Notes under the pieces: model-generated
What the model was told of the DNA's origin: nothing
The model's database searches: none
Seen by the model: only the letters and a program-made list of their open reading frames with translations
Assembly (NCBI GenBank): GCA_036345935.2
Contig: JADWOT020000001.1
Coordinates: 11,507,166-11,571,165, forward strand
Source: Taenia hydatigena
Taxonomy: Eukaryota; Platyhelminthes; Cestoda; Cyclophyllidea; Taeniidae
Direction: 5' to 3'
DNA length: 64,000 nt
Part shown: positions 39,269 to 49,500 of the stretch, in pieces
How the letters are laid out: each line of letters begins with the position of its first letter
Numbering within the stretch: the stretch's first letter is position 1
Translations under genes and position numbers: made by a program

Positions 39269-39455
39269 CAATGCAGCGCGCAAAAACAAGAAGACGCGCA
39301 TCATTCCTCGTCACCTGCAGTTGGCCATCCGCAACGATGAGGAATTGAACAAGTTGTTGGGTGGTGTGATCATCGCGCAGGGTAGTGTGCTGCCTGACAT
39401 TCAGGCGGTGCTGCTGCCGAAGAAGAAGGAGAAGCCGGTGGGCAGTAAGGAGTAG
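39269..39455 (+). pseudogene. H2A: Histone H2A, 3' half only
   Basis: From AAT at 39,270 the frame reads [40 protein letters not shown] and [18 protein letters not shown] up to TAG at 39,453-39,455. This is the second half of H2A, including the acidic-patch DEE. The first half (tail, alpha 1 and most of alpha 2) is absent: immediately upstream is H2B 3' flanking DNA of the palindrome arm, ending at 39,268. The upstream frame is open in the same phase for about 50 codons, but its far end begins at TTG, so any fusion protein is speculative. Changes such as RDNKK to RKNKK, SGVT to GGVI and GGVLPN to GSVLPD match the degree of divergence of the neighbouring H2B. Since H2A begins at the inner edge of the arm, it was cut by the rearrangement. 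Confidence 0.9.
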
Positions 39456-39523
39456 GTCGACTGAGTGCCTTACTGACCGCTGGACTGACTTGCCGAGTCG
39501 GCTGCAACCATGAACACGACATC

Positions 39524-39552
39524 GGCCCTTTTGAGGGCAACCGGAAAGAAGA
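39524..39552 (+). terminator. Histone mRNA 3' stem-loop and downstream element of H2A
   Basis: GGCCCT-TTTG-AGGGCA (39,524-39,539) is a five-pair stem with a four-base loop; only the outermost G-A pair departs from the canonical SLBP stem. It is followed after a few bases by the purine-rich GGAAAGAAGA (39,542-39,551), which resembles the histone downstream element that pairs with U7 snRNA. It lies 69 bases after the H2A stop, a normal distance. It shows the fragment came from a replication-dependent type histone gene. Confidence 0.8.
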
Positions 39553-39850
39553 TTGTTTGCTATTCGCCTAGGCTACTGACAAATGAACGGTTGCTTGATA
39601 TTTGTGCAGGGACCTCTGAATGTGTTTGTGTTTGTCGTTGCGAAGTGGTGTACCTTACTCTTCGGGTTGGAGAAGCATTGGAGAGTGGTGGGGTATTGGA
39701 AAAGTAATAGGATGCGGAATTCTAGTGTGGTGGATGTGTCTGTATATGTGGGCGGAGAGGAGAGTCATTGTTTTGCAGTTAAATAGAGTGGACACAAAGT
39801 GGTTAAATGTGTTGGTCATTATTTCAGCTGCCCATTGTCGTTCCATGCAT

Positions 39851-39878
39851 CTGCCTATTGGCTCCATAAATAGATTTG
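39851..39878 (+). promoter_or_regulatory. Histone-type promoter fragment without a gene
   Basis: CCTATTGGCTCCATAAATAG (39,854-39,873) places an inverted CCAAT box directly beside a TATA-like CATAAATA, echoing the CTATTGGCT and TATAAATA of the H2B promoter. Forty bases downstream the right arm of the inverted repeat begins, and no histone start codon follows on the + strand. It may be the start of a further histone gene removed when the palindrome formed. Confidence 0.4.
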
Positions 39879-40391
39879 TATTTGATACCAACCACGAACG
39901 TTTGAGCCACAATGACTTTGATGACCCACCTGACCACGTCCAAATTTCATGCAATGATTTTGCACGTCCCCAACCCACTGATGTGGAACACAGCCTTATG
40001 GCCCACCCAATAGCATAATCCTTTTGTGAGACCCCTGATAACCGAAAGCACTCGAAACGCTCAATCTGATGCAAAGCTCATTTCATTCCTTCTCTTAGCG
40101 CTGAACCTCATAGCCATCCTCACATCAGTCATTGTATCTCCTGTTTCCCTCCTTCGACCTCCCCTGCCTACATCTAGCAATGACCGCAGCCGATACCGAC
40201 TCTAGCACTTCGAGATCGCCCAGACAATGAGAATGAGGACTAGACATAGGGAGAAAGCGGCAGTGACTACGCACATTTTTGTCCACAGCAATCAAAAATG
40301 AATGTGGTAGTGGTGGTGGTGGCCCTCAACGGGGTCGTGGAGTAGAGTGCAACTAGTCGGCGGAACCAGCAGCACTCTACATCCAACTCAT

Positions 40392-40760
40392 CTACTTTGA
40401 GCTGGTGTACTTGGTCACAGCCTTGGTACCCTCCGACACCGCGTGCTTCGCCAACTCACCAGGCAGCAGCAGACGCACAGCAGTCTGAATCTCTCTGCTC
40501 GTGATTGTCGACTTCTTGTTGTAGCGCGCCAACCGGCTCGACTCAGCAGCGATTCGCTCGAAGATGTCGTTCATAAAGGAGTTCATGATGGACATCGCCT
40601 TCGACGAGATGCCCATGTTCTCACGCACCTGGCGCAACACCTTGTAGATGCAGATGGTGAAGGTCTCCTTCCTCCGTCTCTTCTTTGCCTTGTCCGTCCT
40701 CGGCACCTTCGCCTTCAACGCCTTCCTTGCAGATTTGCCCGATACTACTTTAGGAGCCAT
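40392..40760 (-). CDS. H2B: Histone H2B, copy 2
   Basis: Second, inverted H2B gene; its 122-residue product is identical to that of copy 1 and the flanks match as well. It reads away from the right flank toward the palindrome centre, so the two H2B genes converge on the H2A fragment. All fold and tail features given for copy 1 apply. The mirror-image downstream hairpin lies at 40,342-40,380. Identity outside the coding region, where selection is weak, indicates very recent duplication, gene conversion, or an assembly artefact. Confidence 0.94.
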   Translation of the reverse strand: MAPKVVSGKSARKALKAKVPRTDKAKKRRRKETFTICIYKVLRQVRENMGISSKAMSIMNSFMNDIFERIAAESSRLARYNKKSTITSREIQTAVRLLLPGELAKHAVSEGTKAVTKYTSSK

Positions 40761-40831
40761 GACAACTTCCTCCGCTCTTAATAGTCAGTGAAGCTCAGCA
40801 AAATTCACTTCGAGACTGCCATCACCACATT

Positions 40832-40903
40832 TATTTATAGACAAATCTTCCATCACTATCACTGACAAAGTTTGAGTTGTCAATGGCTTACGTGTCAGCC
40901 AAT
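40832..40903 (-). promoter_or_regulatory. H2B copy 2 promoter: TATA box and CCAAT element
   Basis: Read on the - strand, CCAAT in inverted form at 40,899-40,903 and TATAAATAA at 40,832-40,840 stand at the same distances from the ATG as in copy 1. Confidence 0.75.
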
Positions 40904-41319
40904 AGCAATAAGGAAAATTGCATCAGGCATCTTCTCATTGGGCATTGACATAAAGTAGATGATGACAGCGAATCGCACCAGTCTTTTGTGTGCATAGATG
41001 GCGCCGTTGGATTAGCCAATCAATGCCTAGGTTCAGTGCACTCAAACGCCAAAACATTTTTCTTATTTTACTCCCCTTACATTAAAAACTGTTAAGTCAA
41101 CCTCATTTGTTAATTAGAATTTAAATGTAGGCAAAACTTGCTTTGAAGTGATCATTTTATTTTTTGATCTCATCGCCCTCCCCTTCAGCTGCATGACCGC
41201 AATCCTCTCATGTCTTGACAGCGTCCATGTGGCGCTGGAATAATGGATGTTGAAGGTCATTGCCAAATCGTGAAAGTCTAGACAGGATTGCTGAAAATTA
41301 ACATTTGCTCCATCTACCC

Positions 41320-41932
41320 ATGCCAACCATCCGATTCTGCATTAGTATGACCGTACTGGCCTTGATGTCAGTCGGTCTGCAAGCTGCATCGCTGGAGAAG
41401 GAGGACAAAACGAAGTCGGAAGTGCCTCTTGAGGAGGGCTAATCCAACGCCAACGCCGGATAGGTTGGAGGTGTTGTCGACCGTGGCGACAATGAGGATG
41501 ATGATGCTCGACGTGATAAGTATGGCGAAGGCAAATACGACGTAGACAACAACGGTGGATGCGATAGAGATGGAAGAATAGACGGTGATAGATATGACAT
41601 GAATGATGAGGATGAGGGTAGAATTTGGCGCTAGAATAGACGAAATGTAGATCGCCAATGTATAGAGATGATGAAGATTCCAGAAACAACAGTGATGATA
41701 AGGACGATGTTGACGACGACAATGGAGGAGAATGGGGACGGCTTGGAAAGTGGGAAGAGGAGTTCGTAGATATGGCGAAGATGAAGAATACAGCAATGAC
41801 GACATTGAAGATGGTTATGGTACATCTTCCGCAAGACGAAACAGATTTGGAAGTGCCTCCTGGGGACATTGGTCCTCCTTCGCTAACCGCTGGCTGAACA
41901 TGCATGCGCATCAACAACAACAACAACAACGA
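41320..41932 (+). pseudogene. Broken Asp/Gly-rich secreted-protein gene
   Basis: A frame from ATG 41,320 encodes a secretion signal (MPTIRFCISMTVLALMSVGL, then QAAS as a likely cleavage site) and KEDKTKSEVPLEEG before TAA at 41,440. In the same frame, after a TAG at 41,461, an acidic segment runs to TAG 41,632 (pieces: GDNEDDDARRDKYGEGKYDV, DGRIDGDRYDMNDEDEG). Two further shifted frames carry on the style: YRDDEDSRNNSDDKDDVDDD at 41,661-41,720 and RRYGEDEEYSNDDIEDGYG from about 41,765, ending in a Gln run from (CAA)n. The repeated D, G, R and Y resemble flatworm eggshell or other secreted structural proteins, but I cannot name it. Stops and shifts make it a probable pseudogene. The frame crosses the arm boundary at 41,625. 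Confidence 0.4.
41911..41931 (+). repeat. CAA microsatellite
   Basis: Six to seven CAA/CAAC triplets in a row inside the end of the acidic frame. Confidence 0.8.
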
Positions 41933-42284
41933 GTAATATGTCCATAACACCCTTAGAGTAAAAATACCGTGTTAAGCAGAGGGATAATCTCACAAACTTG
42001 CCTTTCTCCTCCATCAATGCCGCAGGCGTCGGTTCTCTGATTGGTTCTAACCACTCAACTCTCAAATTTCTTAACCAACTGCGCATTCTACTGCCTCCCT
42101 TGCTCTACATGCTATTTCAGCTACTCCCCACAAATTACTCAATTTCCAGCTTTTTATACCAGTCTGGTGTTTCGCTACGGATTTTTTTGACTAGATCACT
42201 TGTTTTCTGTTCATTCCACCAAACTTACTAGTTTTTCTCGTTGTGTTCAAAGCCTTGCCAAAAATTCGAGCCAGAAATATTTTA

Positions 42285-43000
42285 AGACTTTTAGCACTAT
42301 ATGCAACATGCAGTTCCGAATCGGGTATTATTTGATCATGAATAACGCGGCCTCAGTCTTAAAGTGACAGAGCTGTGCCAATACCGTCCAGTTAACCCGT
42401 TCAGTCCCACACACTTTTCTCGCCAATGATATTCAATACATTATTGCACTCTGTCAGGAAATGCATCAAGCATGCACTGTTTAAGCAGTTTCTGGTCTCA
42501 TTTGGTGCTACAGCGCTTAAAACACCGATTCGTTATCAACCATTCTCGCGTTCTACTTCTCTGTCCGCTGCCTCCACGCCTTACTGAGTCGTTTAATAAC
42601 CTGCTTAGACTGCACTTTGTTGGGGAATTTGTCAAACGTGTATCGTCCGAATTACCTTTGATGGCGCCATGAACACTTTCCTTATTTCCAAATGTGTCAC
42701 AAATGACCTAATTGGTTCCTTAATAAGTCTCGTATCACATGAGCAGTTTCTGGTCTCATTTGGTGCTACAGTGCCAAAAATGTCAATTTGGTATAAGCCG
42801 TTTGAACGCTCTTTTACTTCACCGTCAGCTGCCTCTGTGCCCTACTGGGCTGCATAATAACCTGTCTGGGGGAGAATGGTCCAGGTCCCACACTGTTATA
42901 CATGCGTTAAAGTGGACGCACCATCTGTGAAAAAATCACAGATTTACTAGGAGATCTACACGGCTTAAGAGGAGCCATGTTCCCTTTGCTAAGTTTGTCT
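42285..43000 (+). repeat. Partial repeat copy with internal tandem duplication
   Basis: Matches 32,935-33,420 of the left-arm repeat (TTTTAGCACTAYATGCAACA, TTTGATCATGAA, GAGCTGTGCCAAT and ACACTTTCCTTATTTCCAAA are shared). The block beginning GCAGTTTCTGGTCTCATTTG occurs twice, at 42,485 and 42,743, an offset of 258 bp, so part of the element is duplicated in tandem. The small open frames here are repeat by-products. Confidence 0.7.
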
Positions 43001-46000
43001 CTTTTTGCCAATGTCCATCGCACTCACTACCAATAAAATGTGACTTTTGTCTTTTTCCATGCCAGCAGCTTTGCAGATCGTACGATAGGGATAGTGCGAG
43101 GAGGTGTGCCGGTAAAGCCTAAAATTATTTTGTTTTATCTCTCCATCATCTTGAGTTGGAAATATCCTTGGAGCGGGCGCAATGACAAACACTGGGAATG
43201 GTAATACAGACTGTTATTACACCAGTTGACTTGCCTACAGTCTAAAAGCAAGTATGGCTATTTAGAGGATTCGATGACCACCGCTCTGCGGCAAATGAGA
43301 CGAATTATGACCACTTAAACGTGCATAAAACCGATCACATCTCTCAATTAGAGTGAAAGCGAAAAGTAGACTTCGCAATGACCTGGCTTCAGGGGAGATG
43401 TCAACTCCAATGATGGCTACTAAAGTGGTTGTCCTCAAACTACTAACCAGGATTAGCAAGCTCGCATTTGTGGTAGCCTTCGTATCTATGCTTCTTTTAA
43501 GTGCATTCATTGTTTGGTTTGAATTGATCTGCATCTCCTGACTTTCTTACAACTTCATTAGTTAATCTTCTGTAGGTGGTAGATGGTGGCTGTAGGGAAC
43601 TTTGTGTGCAGCACTCTTAGCAACCCGTTGTTTAAGCAACTCACCTCCGAGTGTGCAGCTGTTAGCCCCTACTCAAGACCATCTATCTTCGATGTTGGTA
43701 TAAAGCCTAAGTGAAGATGGTCGGGGTATGGTAGAAAGGAGAGACGAAGGTAATCTACTTCAAGGCAGATGTTCCTGAAGAGTTGAATGGAAGAAAAGTA
43801 CATTTTGATCATTTCTGATAGATGTTTTACTCAAAAGACCTTTTTGCCAAAAAGTACCAAGATCACGCTAGCAGAAGGCGCAGAAATTCCTCATCAGTCT
43901 TCATGGCATAAAATAAAACAACGTGTTGAGTTGCTGAGAGGATGATGTCAAAGCTATGAAAAGCTGTTTGCCTCTTAAACAGTTCTATGCGGTGGCGTGG
44001 AAACAAGGCGTGAGCATTTATGCGTGGTGCGATTTCATCAGATGGAGTAGAGCATAGAGTCCTCCACCTAGTGAAATAGCGATGGGTCTAACTCCTCAAA
44101 GTGAGTAACAGATATTTTTCTTCCATAATTTGAAGGCAATTAGGGTGTGTAGAACCAATTAGATCTGTTAAAACCAGGAAACTCAACGAAAAGTTGATGC
44201 TTCACCTGCCACTTATTCAGTGTTAGGAGATGGTCTCGTTTTATTTGCACATAAAGGCACAAGAGCTTTTGGTGGGTTGCATAAGAATTTGGAATGGACT
44301 TGATTTTGACTAGAAAATGGCTACCATTTACGCCCCAATACTCAATTAATACAAGAAAATAGAAAGTGCGTAGATAAAATGTAGCATTTCCTCTTGAAAG
44401 ATGCTGTGGATGTGTAAGGAGTGTTGAATAGGCCTGCAGATGTACACAGGAGAATAGGCTTTAAGCGTAGGGCAAGAGGCAATCAAAGAAGAGAATAGCA
44501 AAGCAACATTTTTAGATCTCTCGAAAACAAAACTCCTGAATTTTGCAACGCTTTAAAAGTAGGTAGCGCTTGATTCTCGTTTCTAATCCGGCAAAGAAAA
44601 CTATTCAAAAATTATGGCTTTTAGCTGGCCTCCTATCCACATTCTCGGCCTTGGCATAACCAAAAACCAGAGCGACATTTCGTTAAAAGACCCTAAGTTT
44701 GTAAAATATGGTCAGACTATACGCTGCGATCACTTAATGAGTGGATTGATGGTCAAAATGGTGTGCTGATGTTTGTCAACACACTAGACTTTTAGAATGA
44801 ATGCCAGTAGAGGCAATCCTAAGGTCAGAGGCGCAACTCATTAGTGCAGTGGAAGTCGAGGACTGCAGTCAATGAGACTACTAGCTTATGACCACCGCAT
44901 TGCGTCAGAGTGCAGTAGCAGGTAAGGTAAGACGGTATGTTTTAGCTTACCAATCACACGAGGCAAAGTTGTGGAACATGTCCATCAGGTAGTCATAATC
45001 TTCAACCCATCAACAGCACTCGAAATCCTCAAAAATTTTCTTGCATCAAAGTATGCAAAACCGGGTAAAGGTCAAGCGAATACCCGGATTAGCACATGAG
45101 ATGTGGCTAACTCCCTGATCTGACGAGTGGTCTTATTAAGCACTTATTCCGACTTCAGGGCTTTATTTTTGGTAACAAATATAAAGGGTCCTGTTGACGC
45201 TGGCAGTTAAGGAAGTGTTCAAGTTCCCTTCAAACGATTCACTGTGCCGCACATGCTTTATTTTTGCCCGCATAACTAGTAATGATACGGAGCCCTACTA
45301 TGCGGCACACAGTCCTATGATTCAGATTAGCGTGGGCAAATTGTGGAACATCTGACTCGCGTCATGCAGAAGACATTAATAATATCCCCATTATCCAAGT
45401 TAACGTAAGGATGATTGAGTTCTTAGGCCAAATGGACAAATCTATCCTGGAACCAGGATATTAGCGAGTGTGGTTAGCGCGCTCCAGTGAGCTCTGCTAG
45501 GCATACTTTAGAGTGACTACTGAAGTCTCAGCGTGACAGCGCTGACAGCAACTGTGGCGATATCGAGATTGACATTGGTAAACTGCACACATCTATGCAA
45601 GCATCTTCAAAGTGTTGTCCGTCTGTGGTTCCAACGAAAATGCCAATCTACCAACATAGGTGTGGTTCTACTGGCAACATTCATCGTGTTTGTAGGCAAT
45701 ATAACAGCCGGGGTACCAAGACCGAGTTCAACACTTCTTTTCTGTTGGTCTCTTTCAGAACTTGAACGCTGAATTTTTCCATTAAATGGTGCAGAAATTT
45801 TAGCACAGCCACAACCGTTGACTACTTTTTTTGTCGCTGTCATCGTATACAACGATCGCAACTGTCGGCATAATTGAAGCAGTCAAAATTGATGCAGTAT
45901 TTTGTACGGCAGTGCAAAGAAAGCGTTGCTTATATAAAGAGAGCAAGATCAAAAAGCTAAACATTCGAATTTACGCTTTTAATTCCTATAAATTTCAAAT

Positions 46001-46569
46001 GGAAGAAAGCTGCGTTTATTTAGTGCTTGGCTATGAATGACGTTCGAAGAGATGAAGGAGAAGTCTTGCAACAATTCGTCACAAGTTCTCGAGTTCAGTG
46101 GTCCCTGTTAAAGAATCGATGCTTTTCCTTATCATTTGAAATAAAATAGATGAGTTCGTGGCACAAGAGAGTGAAACGAGCAAAATGGCAGGTCAGCTAG
46201 CTATAATTTATCATGCCAAATATATTGAAAATCGGTAATATTGTCTCCTTTCAATATTCTGTGATTTCAAGAGTTTGTTAATTGTCTACGTGCAATTCAG
46301 CGTTGTAATGCTATAATATGGATTAACAGGAATTGCTGTAAAGAGCCTTAGCGCTGCGTCTCTTATCGCGGTATATGATACCCCAACCTGCCTTCACCTT
46401 TGCGATTATGCAGTGAAAATGCAAACGGAATCCTATTATAGGAAATCTAAGAATGCAAGCATCTTTGACCGGCAGCATTTAAATTGCAGGTTTTTGCATC
46501 CTCGCAAAACAGTGAACCAGAACTCTATCCAGCGACGTCCTCCACATATACTGTGAACCAATTTCACAT
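43001..46569. other. Unassigned region with one partial repeat copy
   Basis: About 3.6 kb without a recognised gene. Positions 45,170-45,420 match 51,190-51,425 in the same orientation (shared: TGCTTTATTTTTGCCC, then ACAGTCCTATG and CAAATTGTRGARCA), a further partial copy of the repeat. The frame at 43,353-43,541 contains a hydrophobic stretch but has no family motif. Confidence 0.4.
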
Positions 46570-49500
46570 AAGCTGGTTTCCATTTCCACAGTCTATCTTG
46601 AGTTATTTTACTTGAGAGCTTAAGGGTAATCCAGTCTCCTGCTAATCCACTAGCAGTCTGCTATAATAAGGCCCTCAGGGATTCGGCCTTAGCCCTTTTC
46701 CATCATTCGATCGAGAGCTCATCCCTTCGCCTTAAACCATTGCGCGGTACAGACTCAATGGTTGCTCATGCCTACAAGGGAAGTAGTCATTACTCTGATG
46801 TTGATTCGACGGCCTCAAGTGTTCACATCAGGTGTCAGTGACAGCTAGCGAGACATGGTAGCTCAAGCTGTTCTTGAGATAAATAACATTATAGTTGACA
46901 ACTTATCATTACAAATCATTCGCATAACTTTTCGTTCTCCCTCACAATTTGTCCATAGTAGAAATATGAACCACATCTTTTAATTTGGTTAACCTACATA
47001 GGTGCTGCGTCAAATGTTGATTGAATAGTTGTCACAATTTCCGCGTTTATTTGGACCGATTGCTGTCAACACAACGCTGATTGTTGCATGATTTGGAGGC
47101 AAGCGAGGAGGAGGAGGTGGGCTCCAAGGCAGAAACTGAGACATTCGAAAACTGATTAAACAACAGCCCGTACTTCCTTTTCATAATTATATTAACCGAA
47201 GGTCAGAAGCTTAAATGTGGCATACAATGAATGGGATTCCTACTAAACTGACTGCTAACGCTAAAATGAAGCTGTAGCCACAATGTCATTGAACTGTTAA
47301 TAAACACTCTTGGAATGAAGCTTATTAAACAACCAATAGTTGCGTCTTCGAATCGAATCGCTTCCTTTTAGTAGCCATTTGTCCAAATAATTGCTGCAAT
47401 TTTCCTACTAATTGTTTTTTATTGCATGAACGTCTTTGACACAGTTAATTTAGGCTGCCGTTGATTTGTGCGAACACACCTTATGGTGACTAGTCAATGC
47501 AGCTGGTACTTTCCTTAGCGGATAAGTATTGCGAGTGCACTCGCCAGCAGCATCATGCAGATCGGTCTGGCGCGCATTTGTATCACGTTTAACAAGAAAT
47601 TTATGACAGCTACTTTAGTTTGTAGTGCATTAAGCTCCGAGCAGATATGAGAACGTAAAGACGAAGCGCATTGTTTCTTATAGGTGTGAATCGTATGGAC
47701 AACAAGTGGAGTGGTGTTGGTGACATAATGAGCGATATGATCGTGAAAGTCAGTTTGCACTGCAAGTACTTCTACCAGTAAATAAAGCAAAAGAGTTACT
47801 AAACATATTACTGGATTGCACAGCCTTACTTCCATCATCGTTCAGCTCGTGATCAACAAATGGAATTCATCTGTCCAACTCGTGCGACTTTTACCACCCA
47901 CGGTCTGATTTAAGGCGCTAACCAGTCGTCACACCACTCGCGTCACAAATGACCTTCTTTAAGGTTCCTGACACAGTGCTCTCTGGTTAATTCAGTCAGA
48001 TTCCTACGTAGTGGAACTACTAATAGTCTTTGAGTCCATTACGCAAGTAATTTGACCGAATGGGCTGAGTAAACTCTGAAAGGGTGGCAAACATTACCTC
48101 ATCTCATGCGCCGTTGAATTTGAAATCAAATAGTTTCACGCTTGCTGGCCTCATCAGCAGCTCGAATGTTGATAAGTAAATACAGCTTTTCGACGAGAAC
48201 GGGAAGCCAACTACTCGTGGTCAAACTATTGCTTATATTCTCTATTTCTCTTGTCTTTTCTAACTGCCTCAGATACCATCATTAACTGTAGCGTCACGTC
48301 GAAGCGAATTACATCGGTAGGTGCACTTAGATGCCATGAACAACGACAGTTTAAATTGATTACAAAACGGGACTAATCCTGATGTAATTTGCCATTATGG
48401 ACTTATTAATCCTTCGAAACAATTCGGAATTTGTAAGTGCGTTCTAGAGAGAGGCAGGTGCTGCCTCTTCTGCTGCTTCCAATTTCGTAGATACAACCCT
48501 TTAATAAAAAATTGATTCCAAATGTAGTAGTAGCATTTTTTCAATTTTTTACAATGCGGATTTATCTGAATGAAATGCTGGCAATAAAGGATTACTTAAC
48601 CAGTCTGTTATCAAAGCCACAGCAGAAAGGTGAATTGGACTGGCCTAACGGCAACATTGCAGCTGATTAAATGAAAAACTTACAGCACTTAATGACAGTA
48701 TTGCTGGTTGCCTCTCACACACTGTACTTCTTTCCCAACCCAGTAGCACCAACATTTCGTCAGTAACGCTTGGTTTTATTTTGTTATCGGAAAATGTTTC
48801 GTATATACTTAGCACTGACGTATATTTTTCGTTTAGACCAGCTAGAACTCCTATTAAAGTTGACCACTTTCGTATACAGGTGGTGCGTCTACTGTGACAT
48901 ACATTGAACATCGTTATGCCTGAACCCTTCTTCCCTAAGCAGGTTGTCAAACGACTCAGTAAGGCGTGGAGACAGCGGGCGGTGAAGTAAAAGAACGTAA
49001 GAGAAGAGCATAACGAATTGACGTTCTAGTCACTGTAGCGCAAAATGAGACAAGAATCTGGTCATACCATACGGGCTTATTTGAGAACCACTCACGTCAT
49101 TTGTGACAGATTTGAGAATTGAGAAGGAGCTTACATCACCATCAACGCAAATTCAGACAGTGCATGTTTGATCAATTTATTAATAAAGTGCAGTACCGTA
49201 TTTAATATTAACGGTGAGAGAAGGATGTGGAACTGGACACGTTAACTGATGGGTTATGTCACACCTCTGTCATTTTAGGACTAAAGACGCATTGTTCATC
49301 ATCGAATAATACCTAATTTGGAACGGAAACTTGCATACAGTGCCAAAGCTTTTCAAATATTTCCGACACAAAAATAAAATGATTTTTTGGGTAAATCAAA
49401 GAAAATTAATGAATTTAGTAGGATGAATAGAAAAAGAATAAGTTAAGCATAAAATTTTTGGGGTAACACCAGACAAGTGGTAAAAAGCTGAAGTTTTTAG

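Larger units (their letters stand above)
39913..41625 (-). repeat. Right arm of near-perfect 1.7-kb inverted repeat
   Basis: Reverse complement of 37,556-39,268 with the same length (1,713 bp) and two observed differences. The 644-bp spacer between the arms (39,269-39,912) is single copy. The right arm joins its outer flank without a break in base composition or in the acidic reading frame, so it is the likelier original copy. Confidence 0.95.

Noticed and set aside
39117..39455. 112-codon fusion of H2B 3' flank and H2A
   Set aside because: The frame starts at TTG, the upstream part is non-coding arm sequence, and no promoter directs it; kept only as an H2A fragment.
41342..41950. Longest frame of the region (202 codons, - strand)
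   Set aside because: It is the antisense of the acidic secreted-protein frame; the His/Ser/Leu-rich translation is what reverse-reading Asp codons gives, and it crosses the palindrome arm edge.
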